This document shows, piece after piece, positions 25,586-35,744 of a stretch of 64,000 nt of DNA. A program made the position numbers and the translations under genes. The notes under the pieces were generated by a model, which worked only from the letters and a program-made list of their open reading frames with translations, made no database searches and was not told where the DNA came from. Position 1 is the first letter of the stretch, and each line of letters starts with the position of its first letter. Source of the stretch: Streptomyces sulphureus DSM 40104 (GTDB lineage: Bacteria > Actinomycetota > Actinomycetes > Streptomycetales > Streptomycetaceae); NCBI RefSeq assembly GCF_000381025.1, contig NZ_KB905813.1, positions 62,001 to 126,000 of the forward strand. Reading direction: 5' to 3'.

Positions 25586-26022
25586 TCCTCGTGTTCCCTC
25601 TCGTCCGGTGGACCGCGGCCTCGCCGCGGACCCGCAACTTTCCGGTGCGAAAGGGGGGTTGGACTCCGCGCGGGACGTCGGAGCCCGGTCGAGCGCATGA
25701 GCCGGCGCGGCCCGCCCAGCGCCGGCCGGCTCCCCAGAGCCCACCGACGGGAGGCGGCACCCCCCAACCGCGCCCCGCACCGCGGCATCCACGGCGTACT
25801 GAGCCCTCCCGCGCCGCACACCCCGCGCATCGCGCGAACGGACCGGCACCCTGCGGTGCCAGAGCCGCCCGGCCCCCTGATGCGCGGCCGCGTCGCGGCG
25901 CCGCCTCGGATGCCTGTCGTCCGCCGGTCCGGGACCGGCGGGCCCGTGCGGGTGGCCATGCCCGAAGAAGAAAGCAGCGGCCGGCGGGCGCCCTTGCCCG
26001 CCGGCGGCCGGATGCGATCACC
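25586..26022 (-). other. Intergenic region between the two polysaccharide operons
   Basis: 437 bases without a credible gene. It holds a strong hairpin just after the FemAB-like gene (25981-26004), an inverted repeat GGCACC-CTGC-GGTGCC at 25845-25860, and presumably the promoter of the glycosyltransferase operon, although I could not pick clear hexamers. Confidence 0.5.
25981..26004 (-). terminator. Terminator after the FemAB-like gene
   Basis: CCGGCGGGC (25981-25989) and GCCCGCCGG (25996-26004) form a perfect 9-base GC stem with a six-base loop. On the minus strand the hairpin begins 18 bases after the stop at 26023 and is followed by CCGCTGCTTTCTTCTTC, which is pyrimidine- and T-rich. This fits an intrinsic terminator ending the first polysaccharide operon. 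Confidence 0.65.
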
Positions 26023-27237
26023 TCATCCCCGGTCTCCCCGGCTCGTGTCGGGCCGCTCGGCTTCGGGGGCGCGGGCCCCGGCCGCCCCCGAGTCGTCGGT
26101 GTGGTCGGTGTGTTCCCTCTGCCTTCCCTCCCGCTCGCCCGCGCGTGCCGTGCGCAGGGCGCCGACACCGCGGAGCAGGCGGTCGGCGGGGCGGTAGAGG
26201 GCCGGGGTGGTCTGCACGGTGTTCCGCAGTGCGCGGAGCGGGACTCGGCGCGCACGGTGGCCGAGGGCGACGGGGTGCGCCCGGGACGCCCACCCCTCGT
26301 GGACGGTGAGGTCGCCGGTCTTCAGCGACTCCTTGTACGCCTTCTCGCCGCGGCCCAGGTCGAGTTGGTGCACGCCCTCGGCGGCCGCGGCCTCCGCCAT
26401 CCGCAGGTGCATCACGAGACCGGGGGAGTACTGCGCGAACTGCGGGTCGTACGCGGGGAACCAGCAGGTGTGCACGCGTTCGGAGCGGAGCCCGAAGTGC
26501 GCTGCGACGGGTGCGGAGCCCGCGTAGAGGACGGAGAGGCGACCCGCGAAGGAGTCGCTGCGGGTGTGGAAGAGCTGGTGCAGCAGGTGGACGATCCAGC
26601 GTTTGGCGAAGCGGTCGCTGCGCCCGGTGCGGCGGTACTGCGCGGACTTCCACGCCATGAGGACGCGGAGCATCGCCGGGTCCCGCTCGTCGTGGACGTA
26701 GCGGACCTCGCCCACGCGGCGGCCGAGTTTCCGGTCCTTGTACCTGGTGGTGCGGTAGAACGACGCCGAACGGGCGCTGAGTTGGGACGCGTACTCCTCG
26801 AAGCCGCCTTCGAGGTCGATCACGGGGGAGGCGAAGGAGGCCGTGGCGTGGCCGCCGAACCCCGGCTGCTCCGCAGCCAGGTGGTCGAACTCCCAGACCG
26901 ACAGGCCGCAGGCGCGCAGCAGTTCGCCGGATTCGAAGGCGAACCCCGGTCTGTGCACCAGCCCTTGGCAGTCCGAGAGGCCGAGGCCGATCGCCCTCCC
27001 CACCCCGAACGCGGTGCGCTGGTACGGGAAGAAGGCCGCAGGTTCGCCGTCGGCGCCGCGGACCACGGCGATGCGCACGTCGCTGCGGCACCGGGCGACG
27101 GCGAGTGCGAACTCCGGCGCGAGAAAGGGGTTCCCGAGCTGCGGTGCGCCGTTGAGGTGCGCCTTGGCCTGGAGCGAGGTCCACACCGCGCGCTCGGCGG
27201 CGGTCAGTTCACCCGGTCTGCATACGGTGACGTCCAT
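26023..27237 (-). CDS. FemAB/GNAT-like transferase for surface polymer modification
   Basis: 404 residues. The double-GNAT type fold (PF13480-like) is indicated by VRIAVVRGADGEPAAFFPYQ, SFYRTTRYKDRKLGRRVGEV, RWIVHLLHQLFHTRS, LSVLYAGSAPVAAHFGLRS and YSPGLVMHLRMAEAAAAEGV followed by LDLGRGEKAYKESLKTGD. Proteins with this pattern accompany exopolysaccharide genes and transfer acyl or aminoacyl groups to sugars. It starts one base after the stop of the upstream membrane gene (TGAGATG), so the two are coupled, and a hairpin terminator follows. An O- or N-acylation of the polymer is plausible but inferred. Confidence 0.8.
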   Translation of the reverse strand: MDVTVCRPGELTAAERAVWTSLQAKAHLNGAPQLGNPFLAPEFALAVARCRSDVRIAVVRGADGEPAAFFPYQRTAFGVGRAIGLGLSDCQGLVHRPGFAFESGELLRACGLSVWEFDHLAAEQPGFGGHATASFASPVIDLEGGFEEYASQLSARSASFYRTTRYKDRKLGRRVGEVRYVHDERDPAMLRVLMAWKSAQYRRTGRSDRFAKRWIVHLLHQLFHTRSDSFAGRLSVLYAGSAPVAAHFGLRSERVHTCWFPAYDPQFAQYSPGLVMHLRMAEAAAAEGVHQLDLGRGEKAYKESLKTGDLTVHEGWASRAHPVALGHRARRVPLRALRNTVQTTPALYRPADRLLRGVGALRTARAGEREGRQREHTDHTDDSGAAGARAPEAERPDTSRGDRG

Positions 27238-27238
27238 C

Positions 27239-27862
27239 TCAGGCGCCCCGCCCGGGGTTTCTGCCGCGTGCCGGACGCAGCGCGGCGGCGGCGAGGAGCA
27301 GCATGCTGAGTACCGCGACCGCTGCGGTGCCGCCGCGGGCCGACCACACCTCTGCTGCGAGCATCGTCTGCGCGACGAGCAAGTCCAGGGCGGCCGCGCC
27401 GACGACGGCCACGACGGCACGGCTGAGCGGGTCGAGCCGGATCAGCAGCGCGGCGAGTCCTGCGGCCGGTGCGGCGAGCAGGAAGAAGAGCGCGAACGGG
27501 GCCCGCAGCGGGGACGGCACGTCGGCGAGGACGAGCGCGGCGCCGATGCCGCCGATGCCGAATGCGGCGCCGGCGAGGAAGGGCGCCCAAGTGGCCCCGC
27601 CCGCGGTGGAATCGGTAGGGACAGCCGGTTCCCGCTCGGGTGTCGGCTCGAACTGGTGTGTTTGAGCGAGGAGTTCACCGGTGCGGGCGACATCGGGTTC
27701 GGGCGGCGCGGTGGTGGACGCCCTGTCCCGCCGGCCTTGCCGGGTGGCTCCTCGTGCGTCGCTCCGTGCGGCCGAACGCACGTGGTGTGCCGAGGTGTTG
27801 GTTGCGGCCGGACCGGGCTCGGGCCCGGTGTGCGGTGTCTGTTTGCTGCCGATCGTCTGCAT
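27239..27862 (-). CDS. Membrane protein with long hydrophilic N-terminus
   Basis: 207 residues from ATG at 27862, chosen because GGGGGGA lies about eight bases upstream and a promoter candidate lies at 27941-27970. The first about 90 residues are hydrophilic and low in complexity; four hydrophobic segments follow (from WAPFLAGAAFGIGG to VAVLSMLLLAAAAL). I recognise no family. It is the first gene of a two-gene unit with the FemAB-like transferase and may be a small integral component of the polymer machinery. Confidence 0.68.
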   Translation of the reverse strand: MQTIGSKQTPHTGPEPGPAATNTSAHHVRSAARSDARGATRQGRRDRASTTAPPEPDVARTGELLAQTHQFEPTPEREPAVPTDSTAGGATWAPFLAGAAFGIGGIGAALVLADVPSPLRAPFALFFLLAAPAAGLAALLIRLDPLSRAVVAVVGAAALDLLVAQTMLAAEVWSARGGTAAVAVLSMLLLAAAALRPARGRNPGRGA

Positions 27863-27940
27863 TGGCGACTGGTCCCCCCGGATCGCCCGATCCCCCCGGA
27901 TACCCAAGAATGCCCCTCGAAGGGCCGCTTGCGCCCAATA

Positions 27941-27970
27941 AATCTGGCCCAGTGCGCTGGAGGGCGTCAA
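27941..27970 (-). promoter_or_regulatory. Streptomyces-type promoter TTGACG-N18-CAGATT
   Basis: On the minus strand TTGACG (27970-27965) is followed after 18 bases by CAGATT (27946-27941), five of six matches to each element of the TTGACN-N18-TAGRNT class. Start of transcription would be near 27934, giving a leader of about 72 bases to the membrane protein gene at 27862. Confidence 0.5.
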
Positions 27971-27973
27971 GCA

Positions 27974-27991
27974 GGTCACCGCATCGTGACC
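27974..27991 (-). promoter_or_regulatory. Inverted repeat next to the -35 box
   Basis: GGTCAC (27974-27979) and GTGACC (27986-27991) are perfect arms with a six-base spacer, ending three bases upstream of the -35 hexamer at 27965-27970. The location suits an activator or repressor site for the polysaccharide operon. Short arms make chance occurrence possible. Confidence 0.35.
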
Positions 27992-28459
27992 GATAGTGGC
28001 TGCCGCGTACGGCGGCCCGGTGGCGCGCATCGACGGCCCACCGGGGTGCGGCGGTGGCTCGGCGAGGTCGGGGCCTGTGTCCGGGCCCTCGGCAGGTGCG
28101 TGGGCGCCCGACCTGTACTCGGTGTCAACGCCTAGCGGTTTCACGCCATTTCACGATGATTCGCCCCGCCCGTGTTTGGCCGCCGACCGGACTGGACGGG
28201 GGCGCACGCGGACGGGATGCGGCCCGCAGGGTTGCGTCGTGAACAGAGTGCGCCCCTGCCTTCCATGCCCGGAATAAGGCCATAGCGGCAGCTCCGAGCG
28301 GTTCCTCCGGTGGTGCGTTCCGACGACATGGCTCGTACGGTGTTCGTCAACCCGCCTGCGGGGCAGGTGAATCCTGAGCCCGGGATGCACGAGAGTCCCA
28401 GACGGGCGATAGGCTTATCTTGCCCGGGGCCGGGAGCCCTCGTACGGGTGGGGAGTGAC

Positions 28460-28726
28460 ATGGAACAGATAACAATGAGCGGCAGGGCACGAGTCCCTGC
28501 GATCAAATGCGGGACGGGGGCGAGCAGTTCGCGCCTCGACCGGCATCTCTCCGTGCTCGCGGGTCCCGCCGTACCTCAGCGACAGGCCGACGAGGCGACG
28601 TCGCTGATGCGGGAGATCACCGAGCGTGACGCCGCACGGAGCCGTAGCAGGAACAAGGGCGCGCGAGTCTCGCTCTTCGCGCCGTTGCGCAAGCTGAAGC
28701 GCACCCTCTTCGGGGGGCGCGGCTAG
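28460..28726 (+). CDS. Small basic protein, unknown function
   Basis: 88 residues. The start ATG at 28460 follows GGGGAG with good spacing; longer in-frame starts lack one. The N-terminal part is polar; a helix with ATSLMREITERDAARSRSRN and a strongly basic tail (LFAPLRKLKRTLFGGRG) follow. The tail could bind nucleic acid or membrane phospholipid. I recognise no family. It stands alone between the polysaccharide operon and the homogentisate dioxygenase gene, which is convergent. Confidence 0.6.
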   Translation: MEQITMSGRARVPAIKCGTGASSSRLDRHLSVLAGPAVPQRQADEATSLMREITERDAARSRSRNKGARVSLFAPLRKLKRTLFGGRG

Positions 28727-28876
28727 CGCCGCTGCACCGAGCTGCCATGCCGCGGGGTACGCCCCGCGGCACTCCCGCCCTGTTCCGGTCGGCGGCCCCA
28801 CCCCACCCTCCGCCGACCGCACCGCCGTGGGAACGCCCCGCCCACACACGGCAGTTGGTGACGGAGTCACCGACCC

Positions 28877-30235
28877 TCACCCGCGGAACCCGCGCTCGAA
28901 CCCCTTCCACACACGGTCGTAACCGCCCTGCCGATGGCCCGCACGGTGGGCCTGGCCGGTGACGGCCACCGGCCACCGCGTCTCGAACATGAACGCAAGC
29001 TGGTCGTCGAGCTTCTGCGGGACCAACTCCGCGGTGCTCGCCCGCAGATACGTCTCCCGATCGGGGCCGTGCGCGGACATCATCGTGTGGAGCGAGCCGC
29101 CGCCCGGTACGAACCCCTCCGCCTTCGCGTCGTAGGCGCCCTCCACGAGTCCCATGTACTCGCTCATCACGTTCCGGTGGAAGTACGGCGGCCGGAAGGT
29201 GTCCTCGCCGACGAGCCAGCGCGGCGCGAAGACGACGAAGTCGACGCCTGCGAGTCCGGGTGTGTCCGAGGGCGAGGTGAGCACGGTGAAGAGCGAGGGG
29301 TCCGGGTGGTCGTAGCTGACGCTGCCGATGACGTTGAAACGGCGCAGGTCGTAGACGTACGGCAGGTGGGTGCCGTGCCAGGCGACGACATCGAGCGGCG
29401 AGTGGTCCCACTCCGCACGCCACAGTTCCCCGCAGTACTTCTGCACCACCTCGTACGCGCCCTCGACGTCCTCGTACGCGGCGGTCGGTGCGGCGAAGTC
29501 CCGCGGATTGGCCAGCCCGTTGGCGCCGATCGGCCCCAACTCGGGGAGCTGGAACGGCCGTCCGAAGTTCTCGCAGACGTAGCCGCGCACGGCCTCGCCC
29601 TCGGCGCCCGGCAGCGGCTCTACGCGGAACCGCACGCCGCGCGGGATGAGTGCGACGTGTCCCGGCGCGGCGTGGAGCAGGCCGAACTCCGTGCGGAGCA
29701 GCAGGCCCCCGCGCTCGGGGACGACGAGCAACTCCCCGTCGGCGTCGCCGAACACGCGGCGTTCCATCGGGGCGTCGGCGGCGTAGAGGTGGATCGCCAT
29801 GCCCGAGCGGGTGCTCGGGTCGCCGTTGCCGCCGAGGGTCCAGAGACCCGAGAGGAAGTCGGTCCCCGGTGCCGGGTCCGGGAGCGGGTCCCAGCGCAGC
29901 CTGTTGGGGTCGAGGACGGCGTCGCCGAAGGGCGGGGAGGCGAGGCCGGCGCCGCCGGTCCTGGTGAAGGCGGGGTGTGCGGCGCTCGGGCGGATGCGGT
30001 AGAGCCAGGAGCGGCGGTTCTGCGCCCGCGGCTCGGTGAAGGCGGTGCCGCTGAGTTGCTCGGCGTAGAGGCCGAGCGGTGCGCGCTGGGGGGAGTTGCG
30101 TCCGGTGGGCAGCGCGCCCGGTACCGCCTCGCTGCTGTGCTCGTTGCCGAACCCCGTGAGGTACGCGGCCTCCTGCGCGGCCTTGCGCGCCGCCTCGCCC
30201 GTCGTCCCCGGACCGCTGCCGTTGGACTCGGCCAT
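28877..30235 (-). CDS. hmgA: Homogentisate 1,2-dioxygenase
   Basis: 452 residues, the normal length. The Fe(II) ligands are His353 and Glu359 in [11 protein letters not shown] and His389 in MMSAHGPD; their spacing (6 and 36) equals that of His335, Glu341 and His371 in the human enzyme. It opens the ring of homogentisate to maleylacetoacetate in tyrosine and phenylalanine breakdown. No fumarylacetoacetase gene is in the window, unlike many fungal or proteobacterial clusters. It is divergent from an aldehyde dehydrogenase; a perfect palindrome lies between them. Confidence 0.96.
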   Translation of the reverse strand: MAESNGSGPGTTGEAARKAAQEAAYLTGFGNEHSSEAVPGALPTGRNSPQRAPLGLYAEQLSGTAFTEPRAQNRRSWLYRIRPSAAHPAFTRTGGAGLASPPFGDAVLDPNRLRWDPLPDPAPGTDFLSGLWTLGGNGDPSTRSGMAIHLYAADAPMERRVFGDADGELLVVPERGGLLLRTEFGLLHAAPGHVALIPRGVRFRVEPLPGAEGEAVRGYVCENFGRPFQLPELGPIGANGLANPRDFAAPTAAYEDVEGAYEVVQKYCGELWRAEWDHSPLDVVAWHGTHLPYVYDLRRFNVIGSVSYDHPDPSLFTVLTSPSDTPGLAGVDFVVFAPRWLVGEDTFRPPYFHRNVMSEYMGLVEGAYDAKAEGFVPGGGSLHTMMSAHGPDRETYLRASTAELVPQKLDDQLAFMFETRWPVAVTGQAHRAGHRQGGYDRVWKGFERGFRG

Positions 30236-30380
30236 CGGTGCTCCCGCCTGTGGAAGGGAAACCTGCGGATTCCTCCGTCCATCATTGGGAACGTCCTTGC
30301 GGGCGTCAACGGATCGGCTCAGGCGACGAGTTGAGTCGCCATCGGGGTTCGGGCACGCCGCAGCCCGAAGGTGATCCAGC

Positions 30381-30397
30381 GCACTCGGAGCGAGTGC
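30381..30397. promoter_or_regulatory. Palindrome between hmgA and the aldehyde dehydrogenase gene
   Basis: GCACTCG-GAG-CGAGTGC is a perfect 7-base inverted repeat with a three-base centre. It ends on the first base of the -35 element of the aldehyde dehydrogenase promoter and lies 146 bases upstream of hmgA, so a repressor bound there could control one or both directions. Confidence 0.5.
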
Positions 30398-30424
30398 TGA
30401 CAACGTTAAACGAGCGGCGATAGT
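30397..30424 (+). promoter_or_regulatory. Promoter CTGACA-N16-GATAGT for aldehyde dehydrogenase
   Basis: CTGACA (30397-30402) and GATAGT (30419-30424) are 16 bases apart. The predicted start point near 30431 is within two or three bases of the ATG at 30433, implying a leaderless message. The GGAGGG that precedes the ATG is directly adjacent to it, too close to work as a Shine-Dalgarno sequence. Confidence 0.45.
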
Positions 30425-30432
30425 TTGGAGGG

Positions 30433-31863
30433 ATGAAGGCACACGACGGGATGTACATCGGCGGAGCCTGGCGCCCCGCCGCCGACGCCGAACCGCTCCC
30501 TGTGCACAACCCGGCGGACGGCAGCCTCCTCGCCACCGTGCCGGCCGGCGGCCCCGCGGACGTCGACGCGGCGGTCACCGCCGCCCGCGAGGCGTTCCCC
30601 GGGTGGGCCGCCGTGCCGCCTGCGCGCCGCGCCGAACTCCTCACCCGCGTCCACGAGTTGCTCAAGGAACGCGGCGAGGAGGTGGCCCGCACCGTCACCG
30701 CGGAGCTCGGCGCGCCGATCGGCTTCTCGCGGAAGGTGCACGCCTCCGCGCCCGTCGCCGTCTCGGGCAGCTACGCGCGGCTCGCCGCCGAGTACGGGTT
30801 CGAGGAGCGCCTCGGCAACTCGCGCGTCCTCCACGAGCCCGTCGGCGTCGTCGGCGCGGTGACCCCGTGGAACTACCCGCTCCACCAGATCGTCGCCAAG
30901 GCGGCGCCCGCGCTCGCCGCCGGCTGCACCATGGTCCTCAAGCCCGCCGAGGACACCCCGCTCGTCGCCCAGCTCTTCGCGGAGGTCGTCCACGAAGCGG
31001 GCGTGCCGGCGGGCGTCTTCAACCTCGTCACGGGGCTGGGACCGGTCGCCGGGCAGGCCCTCGTCGAGCACCCCGGCACCGACCTGCTCTCCTTCACCGG
31101 TTCCACGGCGGTCGGCCGCCGGGTCGGCGAACTCGCCGGGCGCTCGGTGAAGCGCGTCGCGCTGGAGCTCGGCGGCAAGTCGGCGAACGTCCTGCTCCCC
31201 GGCGCCGACCTCGCCAAGGCCGTCAAGGTGGGCGTCGCCAACGTGATGGGCAACTCGGGCCAGACGTGCAGCGCTTGGACGCGGATGCTCGTCCCCGAGG
31301 AGCGCTACGACGAGGCCGTCTCCCTCGCGGCCCAGGCCGCCGCGCGGTACGCACCGGGCGACCCGTCCGAGGAGTCGACCCGCCTCGGGCCGCTCGTCAA
31401 CGCGACGCAGCAGGCGCGGGTGACGGGCTACATCGAGCAGGGCGTACGCGAGGGCGCGCGGCTCGTCGCGGGCGGCGCCGAGCCGCCCTCCGGTCTCCCC
31501 GAGCACGTGCGCGCCGGGCACTGGGTGCAGCCGACCGTCCTCGCCGACGTGACGCCGGGGATGGCGGTCGCGCAGGAGGAGATCTTCGGCCCCGTTCTCT
31601 CCGTCCTGCCCTACCGGGACACGGAGGAGGCGCTCCGCATCGCCAACGGCACCGAGTACGGCCTCGCCGGGGCCGTCTGGTCCGAGGACGAGGACGAGGC
31701 CGTCGCCTTCGCCCGGCGGATGGAGACCGGCCAGGTGGACATCAACGGCGGCCGCTTCAACCCCGAGGCCCCGTTCGGCGGCTACAAGCGCTCGGGCGTC
31801 GGCAGGGAGCTCGGCGTCCACGGCCTCGGCGAGTACCTCCAGACCAAGTCCCTCCAGCTCTAG
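30433..31863 (+). CDS. NAD(P)-dependent aldehyde dehydrogenase
   Basis: 476 residues. The catalytic cysteine is Cys279 in [12 protein letters not shown] and the general base Glu245 in [10 protein letters not shown]; the NAD-binding region includes [12 protein letters not shown] and [12 protein letters not shown]. Such enzymes oxidise an aldehyde to the acid. The alcohol dehydrogenase starting 51 bases downstream suggests a two-step conversion of an alcohol to a carboxylate. It may be read from a leaderless transcript (see promoter). Confidence 0.92.
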   Translation: MKAHDGMYIGGAWRPAADAEPLPVHNPADGSLLATVPAGGPADVDAAVTAAREAFPGWAAVPPARRAELLTRVHELLKERGEEVARTVTAELGAPIGFSRKVHASAPVAVSGSYARLAAEYGFEERLGNSRVLHEPVGVVGAVTPWNYPLHQIVAKAAPALAAGCTMVLKPAEDTPLVAQLFAEVVHEAGVPAGVFNLVTGLGPVAGQALVEHPGTDLLSFTGSTAVGRRVGELAGRSVKRVALELGGKSANVLLPGADLAKAVKVGVANVMGNSGQTCSAWTRMLVPEERYDEAVSLAAQAAARYAPGDPSEESTRLGPLVNATQQARVTGYIEQGVREGARLVAGGAEPPSGLPEHVRAGHWVQPTVLADVTPGMAVAQEEIFGPVLSVLPYRDTEEALRIANGTEYGLAGAVWSEDEDEAVAFARRMETGQVDINGGRFNPEAPFGGYKRSGVGRELGVHGLGEYLQTKSLQL

Positions 31864-31913
31864 GCGGATCGGGCGCAGCCCGCCACCGCGACGACAACCC
31901 AGGGAGCACCACC

Positions 31914-32996
31914 ATGGTCCGAGCCGCCGTACTCCCCGCGGTCGACTCCCCGCTCGTCCTCACCGAGATCGAACTGCCGGCGCCAGGCCCCGGCCAGGTA
32001 CGCGTCCGGCTGGCGGCGGCCGGCGTCTGCCACTCCGATCTCTCGCTCTCCAACGGCACCCTCCGCCAGCCCGTACCGGCCGTCCTCGGCCACGAGGGAG
32101 CGGGGACCGTCGTGGCGGTGGGCGAGGACGTCGAGCGGCTGCACGAGGGCGACCGCGTCGTCCTCAACTGGGCGCCCGCCTGCGGCTCCTGCCACTTCTG
32201 CACCCGGCTCGCCGAACCGTGGCTCTGCCCGCACGCCAACGAGGGCACGGCGGTCCCCTACGCGCGCGACGCCGAGGGCGGCGACCTCTACCCGGGCCTG
32301 AGCACGGCGGCGTTCGCCGAGGAGACGGTCGTCCCCGAGCGCGCCGTCCTCCCACTGCCGGACGGCATCCCGCTCCAGGACGCGGCGCTGCTGGGCTGTG
32401 CACTGCTCACCGGCTACGGGGCCGTCCACCACAGCGTGGGGCTGCGGGCCGGCGAGAGCGTGGCGGTCTTCGGCGTGGGCGGTGTCGGGCTCGCGGTCGT
32501 CCAGTCCGCCCGGCTGGCGGGGGCGGAGCGGATCGTCGCCGTCGATGTCTCACCGGAGAAGGAGGAGTTGGCGCGTGCTGCGGGCGCCACCGACTACCTG
32601 CTCTCCTCGGAGCGGACGCCGAAGGAGATACGGCAGCTCACGGACGGCCTCGGCGTCGACGCCGCGGTGGAGTGCGCCGGCCGCGCCGCCACGATCAGGG
32701 CGGCCTGGGGCTCGACGCGCAGGGGCGGGCGGACGACCGTCGTGGGGATCGGCGGCAAGGAGGAGCGTGTGGAGTTCTCCGCGCTGGAGATCTTCCACTT
32801 CGCCCGCACGCTGACCGGCTGCGTCTACGGCGACTGCGTACCGGAGCGCGATCTGCCGCTGCTCGCCGAGCACGTGCGCGAGGGCCGGATCGACCTCGGC
32901 GCACTCGTCACCGACCGGATCACGCTCGACGGGATTCCGGAGGCGTTCGAGGCGATGCTCGCCGGCCGCGGCGGGCGCGCACTCGTCGTCTTCTAG
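31914..32996 (+). CDS. Zinc-dependent alcohol dehydrogenase (MDR)
   Basis: 360 residues. Catalytic zinc ligands are Cys39 (GVCHSDLS) and His60-Glu61 (GHEGAG); structural zinc cysteines are at 90, 93, 96 and 105 (CGSCHFC then LC). The nucleotide-binding loop is VFGVGGVGLAVVQSA. The enzyme belongs to the class III-like group of medium-chain dehydrogenases. It is co-directional with the aldehyde dehydrogenase. Its TAG overlaps the stop of the convergent TetR gene by four bases. Confidence 0.92.
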   Translation: MVRAAVLPAVDSPLVLTEIELPAPGPGQVRVRLAAAGVCHSDLSLSNGTLRQPVPAVLGHEGAGTVVAVGEDVERLHEGDRVVLNWAPACGSCHFCTRLAEPWLCPHANEGTAVPYARDAEGGDLYPGLSTAAFAEETVVPERAVLPLPDGIPLQDAALLGCALLTGYGAVHHSVGLRAGESVAVFGVGGVGLAVVQSARLAGAERIVAVDVSPEKEELARAAGATDYLLSSERTPKEIRQLTDGLGVDAAVECAGRAATIRAAWGSTRRGGRTTVVGIGGKEERVEFSALEIFHFARTLTGCVYGDCVPERDLPLLAEHVREGRIDLGALVTDRITLDGIPEAFEAMLAGRGGRALVVF

Positions 32997-33652
32997 GGGG
33001 CGCTCCCCGCCGGGCTCTCCTGCCGTCCGCCCTCCGGGTGCCGCAGGGCGAGGCCGTCCACGAGCGACTGGAGGCCCGTCTCGAACGCGCCCTCGTCGAC
33101 GCGCTGTTGGTGCTCGGCGAGGAGGTGGGCCTCCTCCAGGTGCGGGTAGTCGTGGGCGTAGAGCGCGGCGTCGTCGACGAAGCCGCGCGCGAAGGAGCCG
33201 AGCGCGGAGCCCGCGACGAAGTACCGCATGAGGGCGCCGATCCGGGTGGCCTGCGCCTTGGGCCATCCGGCGGCCGTCATGCCGCCGAAGACGGCGTCGG
33301 CCATGCGGAGTTGGCTCGGCCGGCGGCCGGGGCCCTGCGCCAGGTACGGGACGATGTTCGGGTGTGCCGCGAGCGCTGCGCGGTAGGAGTGGCCCCAGGC
33401 GAGCAGCGCGGCGCGCCACTCGCTGCCGTCCTCGAACATCGAGACGTCGACCTCGGCGCAGATCCGGTCGGCGACCGCGTCGAGGATCTCGTCCTTGGTC
33501 CGGAAATGGTTGTACAACGACGGTCCGCTGACGCCGAGTTCGGCGGCGAGCCGGCGCGTGGAGACGGCCTGGAGGCCCTCCGCGTCGACGAGGGCGAGCG
33601 CGGAGTCGACGATCCTCTCCCGGCTGAGCAGGGGCTTGCGTGGACGGGCCAT
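32993..33652 (-). CDS. TetR-family regulator
   Basis: 219 residues from the ATG of MARPRKPLLS. The DNA-binding domain spans about residues 6-52 ([40 protein letters not shown]). The C-terminal ligand domain resembles the TetR_C type seen with lipid and ketone metabolism. GTG at 33670 and ATG at 33661 are possible alternative starts. It is divergent from the acyl-CoA dehydrogenase at 33737, its most likely target, and convergent with the alcohol dehydrogenase with a four-base stop overlap. Confidence 0.87.
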   Translation of the reverse strand: MARPRKPLLSRERIVDSALALVDAEGLQAVSTRRLAAELGVSGPSLYNHFRTKDEILDAVADRICAEVDVSMFEDGSEWRAALLAWGHSYRAALAAHPNIVPYLAQGPGRRPSQLRMADAVFGGMTAAGWPKAQATRIGALMRYFVAGSALGSFARGFVDDAALYAHDYPHLEEAHLLAEHQQRVDEGAFETGLQSLVDGLALRHPEGGRQESPAGSAP

Positions 33653-33736
33653 GCCGAACATAGTAGGCACCGCGAAAAACTAGCGCCGATAACCAGGTGC
33701 GGCGCCGCACCGGAGGAGCCAGGAGGCGGGCACGGC

Positions 33737-34888
<1,152 letters not shown>

Positions 34889-34941
34889 CGGGACGGCCGG
34901 ACCGGCTTCCGTCCTCCGCCGCCCCGCCCGTGCGGTAGGGA

Positions 34942-34957
34942 TAAGCGGCTGCTCAGC
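34942..34957 (+). promoter_or_regulatory. TetR-type operator TAAGCGGCTGCTCAGC
   Basis: This 16-base element lies 43 bases upstream of the TetR gene at 35001. Thirteen of its 16 bases recur upstream of the MaoC gene (38849-38864, TAAGCGCCCGCTCAGC), differing only in the centre. The arms TAAGCG and GCTCAG are imperfectly palindromic. Autoregulation of the TetR gene is the simplest reading. Confidence 0.55.
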
Positions 34958-35000
34958 GCTTCCGGGTAGGGTGTCGCTGCCGACGAGCAGGAGGCGGGAG

Positions 35001-35651
35001 ATGGCAGTGCACGAGGAGCAGCGGGACGCCGGAGCACCGGGCGACGAAGCGCCCGGCGCCGACACCTCCTTCGCCTCGGTGACCCCCGACGCGGCGAGGC
35101 GCCTGCTGCTCGGCGCCGTCGAGGCGTTCGCCGAGCGCGGCTTCCACGCGACGACCACGCGCGACATCGCCTCACGCGCCGGCATGAGCCCCGCAGCGCT
35201 CTACATCCACTACCGCACCAAGGAGGAACTCCTCCACCAGATCAGCCGCGTCGGCCACGAGCGCTCCGTCGAGGTGCTCCGCGACGCCCTCGCCGTCGAA
35301 GGCGACTGCGCCGACCGGCTCGCCGCGGCCGTCGCCTCCTTCGTGCGCTGGCACGCCGAGAACCACACGACGGCCCGCGTCGTCCAGTACGAACTCGCCG
35401 CCCTCGGCGAGGAGCACTACGCCGAGATCCTCCAACTCCGCCGCCACAGCGAGGAGATGCTCCGCAACCTCCTCGAAGAGGGCGCCCGCACGGGCGAGTT
35501 CACGGTGACGGACCTGCGCGGCACCACCCGCGCCGTGATGTCCCTCTGCGTCGACGTGGCACGCTGGTACGGCCCGTCCACCCGGCGCGCACCGGAGGAG
35601 ATCGGGGCCCTCCACGCGGAGTTGGTGCTGCGAATGGTGGGGCGGGGCTAG
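35001..35651 (+). CDS. TetR-family regulator
   Basis: 216 residues from ATG behind CAGGAGGCGGGAG. After a 30-residue acidic/Gly tail comes the HTH domain (ARRLLLGAVEAFAERGFHAT, TRDIASRAGMSPAALYIHYR, about 32-80). The C-terminal domain with HAENHTTARVVQYELAALGE is like the TetR_C found in KstR2/FadR-like regulators of acyl-CoA metabolism. The shared operator in front of this gene and in front of the MaoC hydratase gene makes MaoC a probable target. Confidence 0.87.
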   Translation: MAVHEEQRDAGAPGDEAPGADTSFASVTPDAARRLLLGAVEAFAERGFHATTTRDIASRAGMSPAALYIHYRTKEELLHQISRVGHERSVEVLRDALAVEGDCADRLAAAVASFVRWHAENHTTARVVQYELAALGEEHYAEILQLRRHSEEMLRNLLEEGARTGEFTVTDLRGTTRAVMSLCVDVARWYGPSTRRAPEEIGALHAELVLRMVGRG

Positions 35652-35744
35652 GGCGTCCTGGAGCGGTTTCACCAAGCCGTCCTGCGCTCGGCCGGGTTCC
35701 TTCCCCGGCCCTCAAACGGTCGATTCCCAGGCGCGGAAGGATCG

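Larger units (their letters stand above)
27863..28459. other. Intergenic region between the polysaccharide operon and a small gene
   Basis: 597 bases with no credible coding sequence in any frame. It contains the divergent promoter of the minus-strand membrane gene with an adjacent inverted repeat (27941-27991) and, near 28420-28460, the upstream region of the plus-strand small gene, including GATAGGCTTATCTT, which is AT-rich for this genome and may hold a -10 element. Confidence 0.5.

Noticed and set aside
18840..26197. Long plus-strand frames across the polysaccharide operon
   Set aside because: All are Arg/Gly/Glu-rich shadows of the minus-strand genes, which carry recognisable motifs and membrane segments.
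28141..28506. 121-codon minus-strand frame in the 27863-28459 gap
   Set aside because: Poor codon bias, no ribosome-binding site and no resemblance to a protein; it also overlaps the supported small gene at 28460.
33653..33670. Longer N-terminus (MPTMFG) for the TetR regulator
   Set aside because: TetR proteins usually begin a few residues before the basic MARPRK stretch, and the earlier GTG has no ribosome-binding site; kept as an alternative only.
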